This document shows, in pieces, positions 47,911 to 59,124 of a DNA stretch of 64,000 bases. The translations under genes were made by a program, and so were the position numbers. The stretch's first letter is position 1. Every line of letters begins with the position of its first letter. Location: contig JARHVA010000006.1 of NCBI GenBank assembly GCA_037957365.1, positions 11,428,001 through 11,492,000 on the forward strand, in the 5' to 3' direction. A model generated the notes under the pieces. The model saw only the letters and a list, made by a program, of their open reading frames with translations, made no database searches and was not told where the DNA came from. This stretch comes from Torreya grandis. Its lineage: Eukaryota; Streptophyta; Pinopsida; Cupressales; Taxaceae.

Positions 47911-48534
47911 ATTTTTTGTATCTCAGCTAAAATGGTACTTGATATTTTTGGATTATATTGCCTGGACTTTTGCTTGTAAAGCACAGAGTTTGCCTTAAGA
48001 GGAATGTCGTGGCAAATGTCATCAAGCCTGAGTGATTTCAGGTCATCATAGGAATAAGCTAAGACATCTATATATTGGTGGAGTAGATTGACAAGCTTGA
48101 ATCTCTCCTCAAGAGTACATCATTTCCCAATGTTCACCATTTTAGGATCTCCCTTGGTTCTCAAGTTTACTTGATCAAAATCTTGGGAGGGGTTTGAATC
48201 TGTTCGCTGTTGTTTGATAAACCTGTCATGGTTATCAAACAATTTTTCTTGGGAAACCAAGCCTTTAAGAATCTTATTCCCTTTAAGTTGCAAGAAATCC
48301 TCACCTATATTCACATTCGATTCAAAAGTTGCTCCACATTTCTAAAGTTCACTGCCTTCAAAATGCAGTTGTTCGAAGTTGTCCCTTTACTCCAAGAAGG
48401 CAATGATTTGATTATCATTGTTGAATACTTGCCAATGGCCGACATTATCAGGTACACTTGGCTAAAAGATCAACTTAATAGTTTACTTATCTCCTTTAAA
48501 ATTTGGGTGGGGAACCAAGAGGGTAGTAGAAATA

Positions 48535-48900
48535 GCCAATGCATCTGCCCAGTCATTAAATTCTCTTAGAACGATAGAGATACTGAAAGCATCAAAATTT
48601 TTAATTTAGTCCCAGACAAGATTGCGATAGTGGCATAATCTTTCATTTTTGGTTTGATAGAGGTTTCTTACCTAGCAAACCACCAATTCAGCATCCCCTT
48701 TAGCGTGGAGTAGTTGAATGCCCTTTTCTCTAGCAGCCTATAATCCAAGTAACAGGGATTCATACTCAGCTGTGTTTTTGGTGTTGTTGAACTATAACTT
48801 GTAGGACAAAGGAACAATATCTCTTTGAAGAGATAACAACACAACTTCAGCTCCTGAACCGATAGAAGAGTAGTTGCCATCAAATTTTAAGATCCATACC
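48535..48900 (-). pseudogene. A1 archaeal-type RNase H, located before the RT
   Basis: In frame with protease and RT: WILKFDGNYSSIGSGAEVVL, then NNTKNTAEYESLLLGL, then AKGDAELVV, then EFNDWADALA. The four acidic catalytic positions (Asp in FDGN, Glu in AEYES, Asp in KGDAE, Asp in DWADA) are all kept. This is the additional RNase H of the Tat group. It lies between protease and RT, not between RNase H and integrase as in element C of this window. About 600 bp of linker (GEDFLQLKGNK, then LLHQYIDVLAYSYDDL) follows before the RT. Confidence 0.85.
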
Positions 48901-49216
48901 TCATTAGACACCGCTTTTCCTTTGAAAACTTCTTTATTTGGGGGAAGAGGTCCTTCCATGTGTTCATTTTGCTTTGCCAATTCTCCCATGATGTCAGCTG
49001 AACACATTTCTAAATTATCACCTGTAGGAGTTTTTTTAGATGCCTCATGTATTTCGTCTATAGATAGGAAGTAGTTGCCCATGCCAGAAGACTCAAATAA
49101 AATTTGAGCTTTTGGTGCTGATGATCGGGTGACTACATATCTTGCCTCTTTCTCAGGAAGCAATTTCTTCATAACACCTTGAATTGGGATTCTCGCCTTT
49201 GACAAGTCCATGCTCA

Positions 49217-49931
49217 ACTCACCTCCAACATCCTTGTAGAAATTCTACTCAAGCAAGATGTCGTAAGAAGTTGGAACATTGGCCACTAGAACCGTCATTT
49301 TTATCCTCTTTTCTGGAAAGGCCGTGAAAGCAAATTGGGCATCTTTTATCTAACCAAGGAGTGTGACTTGCTTATTTTTCATAGAAAAACACCTCCCAAA
49401 AGTTTTGGTCAAAGTTAGACCAAGGGAATCTGCCACCTTGACGGGCATGACATTATCCGAGGCTTTGGAGTCTATTATGCAATTACTCAATTGGTAACCA
49501 TTTATTAGCAGGAAAACATAAAAAGGATCTATTTTTTTGGGAGTAATAGTAGGAATCATGACAAGATTATTTTTGGTGGATTTGTCTTTGGGGGGATCAT
49601 AAGTGGCTTTTGAAGAATCTTGTCTTGTGGGCATAGCTTTATTTTTCACATATTCTGCCAACCTATAAAATTGTTCAGAGTTAGCTCTCAAATACTCAAT
49701 TTCTATCATTTGGATCTTAGTCTTTCTGGCGTGATCAATTATATCAAATAATTGGAAAGAATTCAAGACAGAGGAAGAGGGTCCATCATCTGGGTCTTTA
49801 GTGGGTGTGGCACTGGTTTGAGCAGCAGAGATGGAAGGTATGGGGTGGTTGGAGGTACTTACTTTTTTGTGAGTTACCTGATCTTTTGATTGAGGGGGCA
49901 ATGGGGTCCCTCGTTTAGTGATGGAGACCAC
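49217..49931 (-). pseudogene. A1 aspartic protease and preceding linker
   Basis: Frame 49931-49350: a Ser/Thr/Pro-rich linker, then DPFYVFLLINGYQLSNCIID and the active-site motif near 49460. That motif reads DSKAS, where DSGAS is expected: Gly to Lys needs two G-to-A changes. It ends SLGLTLTKTFGR and, after a stop, the C-terminal lobe. The same frame continues to the aRH. Inactive because of the lost Gly. Confidence 0.75.
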
Positions 49932-49939
49932 CGGCCGAG

Positions 49940-50777
49940 GTTCTTCTTTTGCTTTTCCTTTGTCAGCCTGTGGAGCTGACTAGTTCTAGGATCTAGTGAA
50001 AATAGCATAAAATGCATCCAACCCTTCTCCTTTACTTCTAACTTCATCTTGGTAATCCAAGAAACCAATATTGGAGTTGCCAACTAACTCTTCTTCCTTC
50101 TCTTTGAAGAGGTTAGTATCATCTTGTTGGTCCAACTCAAGTTGGAGCGAAAAGTCGCATTTAGCCTCTAGGTAACCGACTACTGTGTTGGCAGGTGCTG
50201 CTTTAATGGCTAGTTTCCCTAGAGGGGGAGGCAGGCGATTTCATTGCCCTTAGTTCTACTGATTCCAGAACATTCTTCTTGGCATATCTTAATAGTTGGG
50301 AGAAGACATACCTTGGGCCATTTGTCTCTTCAAAGCTATCAGTTCATTTGTCAATTTTTGCACCATAGGGTCTGTAGTGCTTGTAGAAGAGCTTTCAACA
50401 GATGAAGAAAATCTATTTTTATTGGAGTCTTTTCTAATCTTACCTGCAGAGAAGGTGGCAATATGCTCATCAAGATGAATCTTCTTGTCACCAAAAAACT
50501 TGGGAAATTTTTTTTTAGAACTACGAGGTAGTTCATACAAGGGTGGGGTCAAATTAAGAGGACCAAAAGAATTACCCCATGGACCTTAAGCCATTATGAT
50601 AGGATGATTAAATGGCAGAATAACAAATCTTGGTGTGGTCAATAAAGATAAAGCCTTATTAGTATTAAGGCTAGAAGCTTCACCGGGTATGGGAGATCTG
50701 GCGTTGGTAGGAGGAAAGCTCATAGTTTGATGAAGATGAGATGATGAAGGAGAAATCTCAAAATTATTTTGCTGCAC
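49940..50777 (-). pseudogene. A1 gag with the capsid core deleted
   Basis: The first frame, 50777-50586, is a Pro/Ser-rich leader. Next (50552-50289) come PRSSKKKFPKFFGDKKIHLD and EHIATFS, the usual start of a Tat capsid domain. These are joined directly, near 50453, to AGKIRKDSN and DPMVQKLTNELIALKRQMAQ, the part that normally comes after the capsid. About 150 residues of capsid core are therefore missing. A linker rich in Glu/Lys leads on to the protease. The reading frame is kept across the deletion. A1 would need Gag from another element to form particles. Confidence 0.75.
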
Positions 50778-50912
50778 CAGCTCAAATATAGGATCAACAA
50801 TACCCTAAGTTCTCTGGCCTCATGTGTACGGTGGATCTGCCAGAGTGTCAAATGAAAAAGGGACCAAAATTGCTTCAAGTTGAAGCTTAAGACTTCAAAA
50901 TGCACGTTCGTA

Positions 50913-50930
50913 TCCCCAGTGGAGTCGCCA
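50913..50930 (-). other. Primer-binding site of A1
   Basis: On the minus strand TGGCGACTCCACTGGGGA, six bases after the end of the 5' LTR. It is complementary to a tRNA 3' end of the form GGAGTCG-CCA, the tRNA-Arg-type site reported for Ogre/Tat elements. It sets the element's orientation. Confidence 0.85.
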
Positions 50931-51307
50931 AAAAGCTGTTGGGTGCATATTTTGTCATCAACTAACTAATGATAAAATGGGTATATCAACCACAACACAA
51001 GGAGATTTATGCAACAAAAAGTGTGGATTTACCACATCTAGACGAGGTAAATCTCTCCTCTCATCAAGGGGAGGTTCCCTATGAATATTTATATGCTATA
51101 TGTACATATATCAGTAAGAAGAAAATAATACTCAGGGTAGTATAACAACATCCACCTCTCTTTTTTTAGAGATGATGTCCAAGGAATAAGAGAGAGAAAT
51201 CTTGGTCATTGGTTGAGAACATTCCTCTTCTTTTAGGAATGGTATCCAGCATAAAGCAGAAAATCTCCTGAAGTAGGTAACAAAGTTTACTAGGAAACCT
51301 ATGTAAG

Positions 51308-51638
51308 CACAAAGTCTTCCGTTGTCTCCTTCACTGATTCAAAAAATGCGTAATCATAGAGTGAAATGAAGCACAAAGTCTTCACCTAAAAATACAAAAG
51401 ATAAAAGGATCACCAAGATAAAAGTAGCTCAAAGTCTTTCTTTTATCTTTTAAAAACATCCTCAGATAATGTCAACACACACACTTTGCTTATTAAATCA
51501 AATAGATAAGAGATTATCAGGAAAGAGGACATAAGAACCATTTCCTAAATAACACAAATTACTTCAACACAAAGTCTGAAGTAAACCTGTTTCTCATTCA
51601 TTCGATAAAATATGATTTACAAATTGAGCACAAAGTCT
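51308..51638 (-). repeat. Five CACAAAGTCT motifs in R-U5 of the A1 5' LTR
   Basis: At 51308-51317, 51372-51381, 51428-51437 (CTCAAAGTCT), 51568-51577 and 51629-51638; same spacing as in the left LTR. Confidence 0.75.
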
Positions 51639-51712
51639 CAAGAAGTGTCTCAATTTCAACAGAGTTTTTGCTCTCAATTATCAGAGATATCTTTTACAAA
51701 AGAGATCCCCCC

Positions 51713-51720
51713 TATATATA
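51713..51720 (-). promoter_or_regulatory. TATA box of A1 5' LTR
   Basis: TATATATA in CCCCTATATATAGGG on the minus strand, the promoter expected to drive the genomic RNA of A1. It lies about 185 bp downstream of the U3 frame's stop codon. Confidence 0.65.
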
Positions 51721-51904
51721 GGGAGAAACCTTCAAAATTTAAAAAAGATTAAAATATAAAAATATCTTAGTCAAAGATGAGTCATCTTTGACTTTGAGAT
51801 ATTTTTATAGATTTTTTACATGTAATTACATATTACAAAATTGCATGTACTTTTATATGACAAAAGTGCATGAGAAGAGAGGAAGAAGAGAGAAGGAAAA
51901 TGGT

Positions 51905-54900
51905 TCAGCTTTTGCCGCCAGACTTCTTCAGATGAGCATCATACATGGTGATAAATGCCTGAATTCCTATACTATCTAGCACAATGGTGTTCTCTAAGAT
52001 GACTCTGGCCTTGATTGTAGCATCTTTCAATGCTGTGATTGCCTTGGCATGACTAGTTAACCTAGATCTTAGATTATCTAGAGTTAACTGAGTATCTAAA
52101 ATGTTATCCACAGAAGTCATTGAGAATGCTTTCTCTTTGAAATCCCTCTGGACCATACCTTCGAATTCTCAAATCATCTCTTCAGCTGAGAGAAATTGAT
52201 TATCCCTGGAGGTGAGGTCGCAAGGTAGTTCTCCCAGTCTATTCAACAGCCCTGTGTCACTTTTTTTGCTGGCATCCTTGAAAGACTTGAGATCTTCAAT
52301 TAGCTCTTTAAGTACCTGAATCTTGTATATCAATGATTCTTTGATCTTAATATAGGAATGTTTACTGGCAATAATGCTGATGGATATCAAGGTGCATTTC
52401 TTTAGATCCTTCATCTCCCTCCACTTGCTAAGATATTTCTCTGTACTGTCAATATCCTGAGAGATAAGAGAGACAAGGTCCTCTAAATTTGTCCTCACTT
52501 TCTTCATCTTGCCTGTCTTCTCAGCAACCTCTATAAGTAAGGAAATTCTCTGAGTGTGCATCTTTTCAATGTAATCCTCTAGCACTTTCCCTTTCATATA
52601 GGTTTTCTCTACCTTCTGAATAACAGGGTCGTCTATGGAAAAGGCTTCTGGGGTTGCTGCTTCAGGGGCAAAGGTGAATTTCCTAACTACTGCAGTCAAT
52701 TGCTCTACCTTGGCCTTATAGTAATCTTTCATCTCCTTTTCTCTATCAAATTTCTGGACCATGATGTCCATTGCAGACTGTATATCGCTCTTCACATCTT
52801 CGTGAGTAACTTTTCCTAGCTCAACACGAGAAATGGAATAGCTGCTCATGTCAAAACCCTCAAGAGTTGTGTCCTACGGAGGTTTAGTTATCTCCAAAAA
52901 TTTGTGCCCCTTTTTCTCAACTAATTTTGAAAGAATCCTTGGTCTCTTAGGGACCTTAGCTTTTACGGGCATTATCTTGCCAAAATCAAAGTCATCTACA
53001 GAGATGACTAGCTTCTTTCTTTTGGGGGTAAAAGCTGACATCCAAGGAGGGAGAGAAAAAGTACTTATTATGGCAATGGTTCTTGCAATTGGTGTTATCA
53101 GGGTAACATCTGAATTGCTAGTGGTAACAGCGGGTGCGGTGGGAGTAACTGGTCAAACCGTATCAGCCACTGACTGATCAATGGCAGAGCTTTCTCTTAT
53201 ATTGAAAGAAGGAGATGCTAGACTAGGGATAGAACCTAAGGAGTGAAGAGTATCTCCAGAAGCACCCTGAGGATCACCAAACATAACTCTGAAAGGAGAG
53301 GTGGCTCTAGAAGAAGGAACACTGATAGGAGAAAGAGGCAAAGGAGATGTTATAGGAGATTGAGGTGGTGAAGGAGAAACACCTATAAGTGGCTGTACCC
53401 CTTCTTGAGAAGGTAGAGGCTCAGCGCTTTGCTGCTCTAAGGGCCTGTCATCTGTCTTCATTTGTTAAACTTTTTTTTCCTAGGAGCTTTATTCTCCAAC
53501 TCCTTTAGCTGTTGATTCTAGCTCCTCAACAACCTTCAATTTCTTAGAAATAGAGATGATTCTAGGCTTGTGAGGCCTAGATGGAGAAGGAACATCACCT
53601 TTATTCTTGGTCCTATTTTCTACCTTCTTCCTTGTTTTCACTTGGAATTCAGCCTCTGATCCTGTAATAAAATCCTTTAGCATGATTCCTTTGGCTTCTC
53701 AGCCTGATATCTGTTGTTGATAATGTTTTTATCATCGACCAAGTTAGAGGGAATATCTACAAGCCTCAGATATTCGATCTACTCCAGAGTCAGCCTATTG
53801 TAGTCCATCCTCTTGATTTCTTCGACTATCCTCAGGTCTACCCAGATGTCTTCAATCATAGGCTCATGAAACTGAGTCTTCCTTTTGATCATATTTTTAA
53901 CACCCTTGTATTCAAAGTTGTCCCTTCTCTTGAACTATTTCATAGTAACCAATTGCATTTCTGTCTCCATGACCTTTGCTTTGGCTTCAGTTAAAATTGA
54001 GTATCTACCAATTTCAATTAGGAACCTAAAACTTGGCTTTTTTAGTTCCATTTGCCTAGTGTGTACGACAATCATTTGTCTACACAACTCCATTAGGACT
54101 AACTTGTCAAAAGGAAATCTGGGGAGCATATGGGGATAGCCTTAGAAAAAGCTAACCCATAAATAGCAAAAGAAGGGAAATTGTAGAAACATGCAACCAA
54201 AGTCATTGACGACCATCTAGGCTTCATCAGATACTCTCTTTTGTTCGAGCTGAGGGTCAAAAAAGCATAAAAATACTGTGAAGAATGCATCATTTACCCT
54301 CCTAAAATGACGAATTGATCCTTACAGTGTTAACTAAGGGTAATATGAGTATACTGGGGTGGTTTTCTTGTCTCCTTCAGTTGTCAAACCTAAAAGGGTT
54401 CGCATGGAGGTTGTAATGTACACCAAGTACGAAGTCATAGATCTTCGAAGTAGTTTATACTTTGGTCAACTACTCATGCAAAGCGTTGCTGATCTGCTCA
54501 CCCCAGAAGATGACTTGCTTCCCTTGGAGGATTATCTTAATGAAGGGATACATCCATTCATGGAATTTTGAGGAAGATGGTAGGCCTCGCACTCTGCTAA
54601 GAAGGGTAATCAAGTCACCAACTTCTTCAATGAAATCACTCCTCAGAAAATTTTGTGGTCATCTAGATAAATTGATCCTGGGAGTCTTTAGCCACCTATT
54701 ATTCATTACCTTCTTCACCCTCTCAGGATCCTTGTCATACTCTCTCTATGCTTCTACGAAATCAATTCTCAATACTTCAGTAGAAGGAGGGCACATGAAG
54801 ACTTTATCAATAAATTTGGGGTCTAGCCGAATTATCACATTGCCACTAGCATTTGACACTGATCTGGTCTCTCTATTGTAGAACTGGGTGCACTAGAGGA

Positions 54901-55207
54901 TGAACTTCATATGATGTGTCGCTACTGAGAAAGAGGCGACTAGATGAATGTTGCTTTCAATTATCTTTTTCATCTCAGAGCTTGGGTTCATCGCCTTGGT
55001 CTTGGTTATGAACTCGGCCATATCCACATGGCTGATCTCTGTGTCTCTAATGTCGTTGACATTAGAAGTGACTGAGGTGATCAGAAAAATGCCCTGGTAT
55101 TGGAACTTCATGGCTTTTGAATTTTTTGGAGAAGTTTTAGACATTGGAACTAGTCTTGATTGAGCAGGTGCTAATGAGCGAGAATCTTCAGGGGGTACTG
55201 CAATCAT
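51905..55207 (-). pseudogene. U3-encoded long reading frame in A1 5' LTR, unknown function
   Basis: About 1100 codons on the element's sense strand, wholly within U3. ATG 55207; then KKIIESNIHLVASFSVATHH, KFIDKVFMCPPSTEVLRIDF, VKKVMNNRWLKTPRINLSR, EWMYPFIKIILQGKQVIFW, and FRFLIEIGRYSILTEAKAK. Then a Lys-rich segment (KTRKKVENRTKNKGD) and a Pro/Ser-rich disordered segment (SPPQSPITSPLPLSPISVPS). PKRPRILSKLVEKKGHKFLE is followed by an open coiled-coil part (52849-52169, AMDIMVQKFDREKEMKDYYK). The end, 52156-51905, is LKKSGGKS at TGA. Most segments share one phase; the part near 54129 is in another. It is not gag, pol or env that I can recognise. A2 lacks it; the B family has a frame of like layout. 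Confidence 0.65.
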
Positions 55208-55389
55208 GATCGTGCAATTAGGGAATAGTGGGCAAATTAGGGAATTTGCACGTTAGGTGATCATGACCAAGGAAGGGCACTTGACAGGGCCATGTCAAAA
55301 AATAGGAGAAAAAATGAGAGGAAAAAGGGGAGGAGGTGAAAAAAAAGAAAAAGATAAAAATTTCTCTAGTGTTAGAGAAATTTGGAGGA

Positions 55390-56310
55390 ACAATGCAAGG
55401 GCGGCAAAATTTGCCGCCCAAATATGTGGAATGGCTTGTATGCACGGGTGGCAAATTTTTCCACCCTTGCATGCAAGGGGGAGAAAAAGAAAAAGGGCAC
55501 GGGCTACAAATTTTTCCACCTGTGCATGTTAGGTAGGAAAGTGCAAGGGTGGCAAATTTTGCTGCCCATGCACTTTCAACCTACGTCGGTGACAAATTTT
55601 GCTGTCGATGCAGATAAGTGGAAGGGAACCTATATCGGTGGTGAATTTCACCACCGACACAAGAGGTGGGGAATGGTAAGTTTTGGGCAACAAGATTGCC
55701 TCCCTTAATAAGCAAGACTATGAAAATTGTGGGAGAGAAGGGAGGGCAGCAAAAATCACCGCCCCAACATGAAGAGGATGCTTGGAAGGCCGATGGGGAA
55801 GGGGAGAAATCAGTGGGAGGAGAAGAGGAAGTGGGCCGACGGCCCTACAAAAGAAAGGAAAAAACAAAAACAAAAACAAAACTAAAATCAAACTTAAAGA
55901 GAAGAAAGAAAAAAGAAATAAATGCCAAATACTAGACCTACCTGGAAAACCACGCGTACCGTGAGCTAAAATCTACCAAAATGCACTTTTACCCGTTCAC
56001 TGGATCATCTAGAGGCAGAAGGTAGGAGGAGAGGAAGGAATGAAGCAAAATAGGGTGAAAAATGGATTAAATGGGGTGAAAACTAACCCTAACTAGTCGG
56101 CACAAGTGGCAATAAATGTCGTGCATGAAAATTGAGGCAGTGCAGAGGTGGCAAAAATTACCGCTCTTGTACTGGAAAATAAAGAAAAATGCAGGGGCAA
56201 AAAAATATGCCGCTCTTGAATGTCTAGATGCAGGGGTGGAAAAATTTGCCACTCTTGCATGTTGGAAGAAAAAATGCACTGACGACAAAAAATGCCGCCC
56301 GTGCACGAAA
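55390..56310 (-). repeat. Array of about ten palindromic modules at the start of A1 U3
   Basis: Modules of the form TGCA-GGGCGGCAAA-TTTGCCGCCC-TGCA lie at 55399-55419 (perfect, 10-bp arms, one centre base), 55446-55466, 55499-55528, 55541-55572, 55583-55610 and 55635-55657 (perfect, 11-bp arms). More lie at 56141-56170, 56190-56219, 56229-56259 and 56275-56306. Each could form a hairpin or bind a dimeric protein. They lie between the LTR edge and the U3 frame. GC content is well above that of the surroundings. Confidence 0.75.
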
Positions 56311-56560
56311 ATAGAAGAAAAACACTAACTCTAAAAAAGCCAAGTTTTGGTCCACTGGTTGTAATGAGACCGTAACAACTTTCACGTTTTGGGGAAAATG
56401 TAATGAAATGATGTTATGAATTTTGAACGGTGTCAGTTGAGCCAATACGATAATGAGAAAAACCTGTCTTGAAAATGAGTTTAGAGAGACAAAGGGCAAA
56501 ACAGACAAGTTTCATAGGGGGTTGTTCCAAAAATGAGCTGAGTTGATTTTAGAAACAACA

Positions 56561-56565
56561 CTATG
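56561..56565. repeat. Target-site duplication of A1, right
   Basis: CTATG, identical to 39607-39611; B2 LTR sequence resumes right after it. Confidence 0.95.
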
Positions 56566-57644
56566 ATCACTTATTATATCATCCATGCCCTCTTGACATC
56601 TTTTTGCACCTATGGTAGGCCAAAACTCATGCACTTTTTCCCTATTCTAAATCAGCTAGTGTTAAAGTACGGTCTATTTATCTTGCCAAAGCCTATACTT
56701 TTTATTAGCACTCCTTATAGTCATGAGATCAATGACTGCAACTTTAGCTTTTGAGCTTCACTTGCCATTAATGGTGGCCTCGATGTCACTCAAATTTTTT
56801 TATGCCTAGTTCTTATAGAATTCATGCCCCACACTTCTCTATGCCAATCTTAAAGGTAATACAATTCCTCTCTCTATTCAATCATTCACTTTTGACATAT
56901 GTGGATACTTAAGGTCTCACTGTTGTAGCATTTTCTTACTTCAGCTCTGGTTTGATAGTTCAGCTTTAGTTCACTATTTCACATTTTTGGGTGCAAATTA
57001 TCTTGAGGTTTGTAACCTAAACCAATCGACCCTTTTCTATTTTATACCCTTAATTTAGCTACCTTCCTAATTGTAGGTGATTAATGGCATGGTGACACCT
57101 TGATTTCTTAGAATTCACTCCCTAAAATCCAAAAAAATCCTCTACCATACATGCATTCAATGTGAATCTTTGTGCCTCTGTCATCAACTCAATAAATTCT
57201 CCTAACAATATTTTTGGTGAAATGACATGTAGTTCAAATGACCACTTACTGCCTCACTTTAGGTGGATGCCAGTTTGTCCTAATGATCTTTATCCTTCAC
57301 TTTATTCACTTAACATGACCTTTTGCCTTCCTTATGGCAACCTAGGCACAACACCTCACATGCACATGATTTAGTCTCCATGGTTCCATCTTCTTTTCCT
57401 ATTGCACTTTTATTTCAAGCATTTTTTCCTATCTCGGTCGATTTCTATACACTTTCATCTCTTTGCCTTGGCCAATCCTACCCCATATAAATCATTTATG
57501 TTGTCCCTCTAGTTATTCACTCTCTACTTTTGATCTCTCACACATGATCATAGTGTGCATGTTCTTTCTACCTCTTACACATTTTCATCTTGTGCATTCT
57601 CTTTGTTAATTGGTACTCATATTTTCAAAGTTTGGTGAATTACA
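56566..57644 (-). repeat. Element B2 3' LTR, right segment
   Basis: Continues the B2 LTR after A1. It aligns with B1 25880-26470 and then 32864-33289, which confirms both nested insertions. It holds the broken start of the U3 frame (about 56566-56660) and the outermost part of U3. The right end, near 57644, is approximate. Confidence 0.65.
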
Positions 57645-57839
57645 TGTACCTAGAAACTTAGGTGTCTAGCCTAAGGTGCTTTAGAAAGCATCCATATTTG
57701 ACTCACCTGATTGAATTTATATGTAAAATCACCATAATATTTGATCTATAGGCTTGAAAGCACCACTTAGTCATTATATAAGAAAAATAATCACAAAATA
57801 CAAGGAAATGTTTAGCTTGTGCTAAACATCAAGTAGGTC

Positions 57840-58369
57840 AGTATGAAACAACTGACTTGTGATTGAGAAGTCGATGTCTAATAACACAAGCATCATCTTA
57901 TTACCTATATGGATTCAATATGTTATCATTAAAATGCCTAAGGAACATTTCACCTGACAATGTGCGCAACTTGCATGCGCCAATTTCCAACATGTTGTGG
58001 ATAATATATGGATCCATCCATTTGATTTGTAGCTTTCCTAGGTACTTGAGGTACTTTGAGTCATAGAGAAAGACCAATCCTCCTTCAGTTAGTACCTTGC
58101 ATTTAATATACTTGTCATGCCAAAAAATTTAGCACTTTTTCTCTATCTACTGGCTCCACCTTGCTTAGGCACGCACTTCATCCAAGTGATCCAAGTGATC
58201 TAGCTTCACAGTCAAAGATTATTAGTCATCCAAATGACTAATTCATGTAATGCACAATGATGGCACTAATAACTCCATTGATAGAATTACCTCTATGCTA
58301 AACACCAATTGGAATGGTGTAGTCTTGTTTAGGCACTTGAAGGTTGTGTGGTATGCCCATAAAACTACC
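57840..58369 (-). pseudogene. Element B2 integrase C-terminal part, cut by A2
   Basis: Aligns with 33530-34010 of B1, for example AATGTGC(A/G)CA(G/A)(T/C)TTGCAT and GTACTTTGA(A/G)TCATA. It encodes the integrase C-terminus on the minus strand, with many stops. It ends abruptly at 58369, where the A2 LTR begins; CTACC at 58365-58369 would be the left target duplication of A2. Confidence 0.65.
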
Positions 58370-58524
58370 CGTTGGGTGAATATTTTGTCACCAGCTGACT
58401 GATGGAAAAATGGTTACATCAACCACAACATAAGGAGATTTATGCGGAAAAATGGGTGTGGTGACCACAATTAGAATGAGATAAATCTCTCCTCTCAGCA
58501 AGGGGAGGTTCCCTATAATTTATA

Positions 58525-58555
<31 letters not shown>
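58525..58555. repeat. AT dinucleotide microsatellite
   Basis: About fifteen AT units within the R-U5 part of the A2 LTR, at the place where A1 has GAATATTTATATGC. Confidence 0.9.
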
Positions 58556-58559
<4 letters not shown>

Positions 58560-58735
58560 CACTCGGGGTGAAATCATACCATTCATCTCTCTTTTTTTAG
58601 AGATGATGTTCATAGAATAGAGGATAATTCTGATGTAATTACTGAAAAGGCACTTCTCTTCTTTTAGAAGTGATACTCAGCAAACAACATGATTCTTTCT
58701 GGGTAGTAATAGAAACCACAAGAAACCAACGAAAG

Positions 58736-59124
58736 CACAAAGTCTTTCATTGTCTTTCCTACTGATTAGGACAAAGGAACACAATAGGATTAAGCACAAC
58801 TCAAAGTCTTCACCTAAAACTATACCAAAGTAAAGGATTACAAAGGATAAAGAGAACTCAAATTCTCTCTAGTATCCTTTATACAAAACACAGACTGAAG
58901 ACACTTATGGTAGCATAAAGTCTCCCACAGTCAACTTCAAGACATCTTCCAGCTTATTTCCACTTGTTCTGCTTGTTTGATTAAATGGACAAGACTGTAT
59001 TTAGGAAACAAACATAAGAACAATTTCTTAGATGACACAAGCTTATTCAAACACAAAGTCTGAAAGGTCACTTGCTTTCTCATTCATTTAACAAAATATG
59101 ATAAGTAGTCTGAGCTCAAAGTCT
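58736..59124 (-). repeat. CACAAAGTCT-type motifs in R-U5 of A2
   Basis: At 58736-58745, 58800-58809 (CTCAAAGTCT), 58914-58923 (CATAAAGTCT), 59052-59061 and 59115-59124 (CTCAAAGTCT). A further degenerate one lies near 58859. They persist although the sequence between them has diverged strongly from A1. Confidence 0.7.

Larger units (their letters stand above)
39612..56560 (-). mobile_element. Element A1: complete Tat/Ogre-type Ty3/gypsy retrotransposon
   Basis: 16.9 kb, inserted in the U3 reading frame of B2, with a perfect 5-bp target duplication. The LTRs are 5612 and 5624 bp and start TGTTGGGTG and end AACAACA. Its 5' LTR is the right-hand one. The interior (45224-50936) has a primer-binding site and one gag-pol frame in the order shortened gag, protease, aRH, RT, RNase H, integrase. 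The second RNase H and the tRNA-Arg-type primer site place it in the Tat/Ogre group. Insert-wide stops make it inactive. In the first about 217 bases the LTRs differ at about 17 places, so the insertion is old. Confidence 0.95.
50937..56560 (-). repeat. A1 5' LTR (right), 5.6 kb
   Basis: Same layout as the left LTR: U3 56560 to about 51680, with palindromic modules (55390-56310) and the reading frame 55207-51905; TATA 51713-51720; R-U5 about 51680-50937, with CACAAAGTCT motifs at 51308, 51372, 51428, 51568 and 51629. This copy is the better preserved one: its coiled-coil segment is open for 226 codons. Confidence 0.93.
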
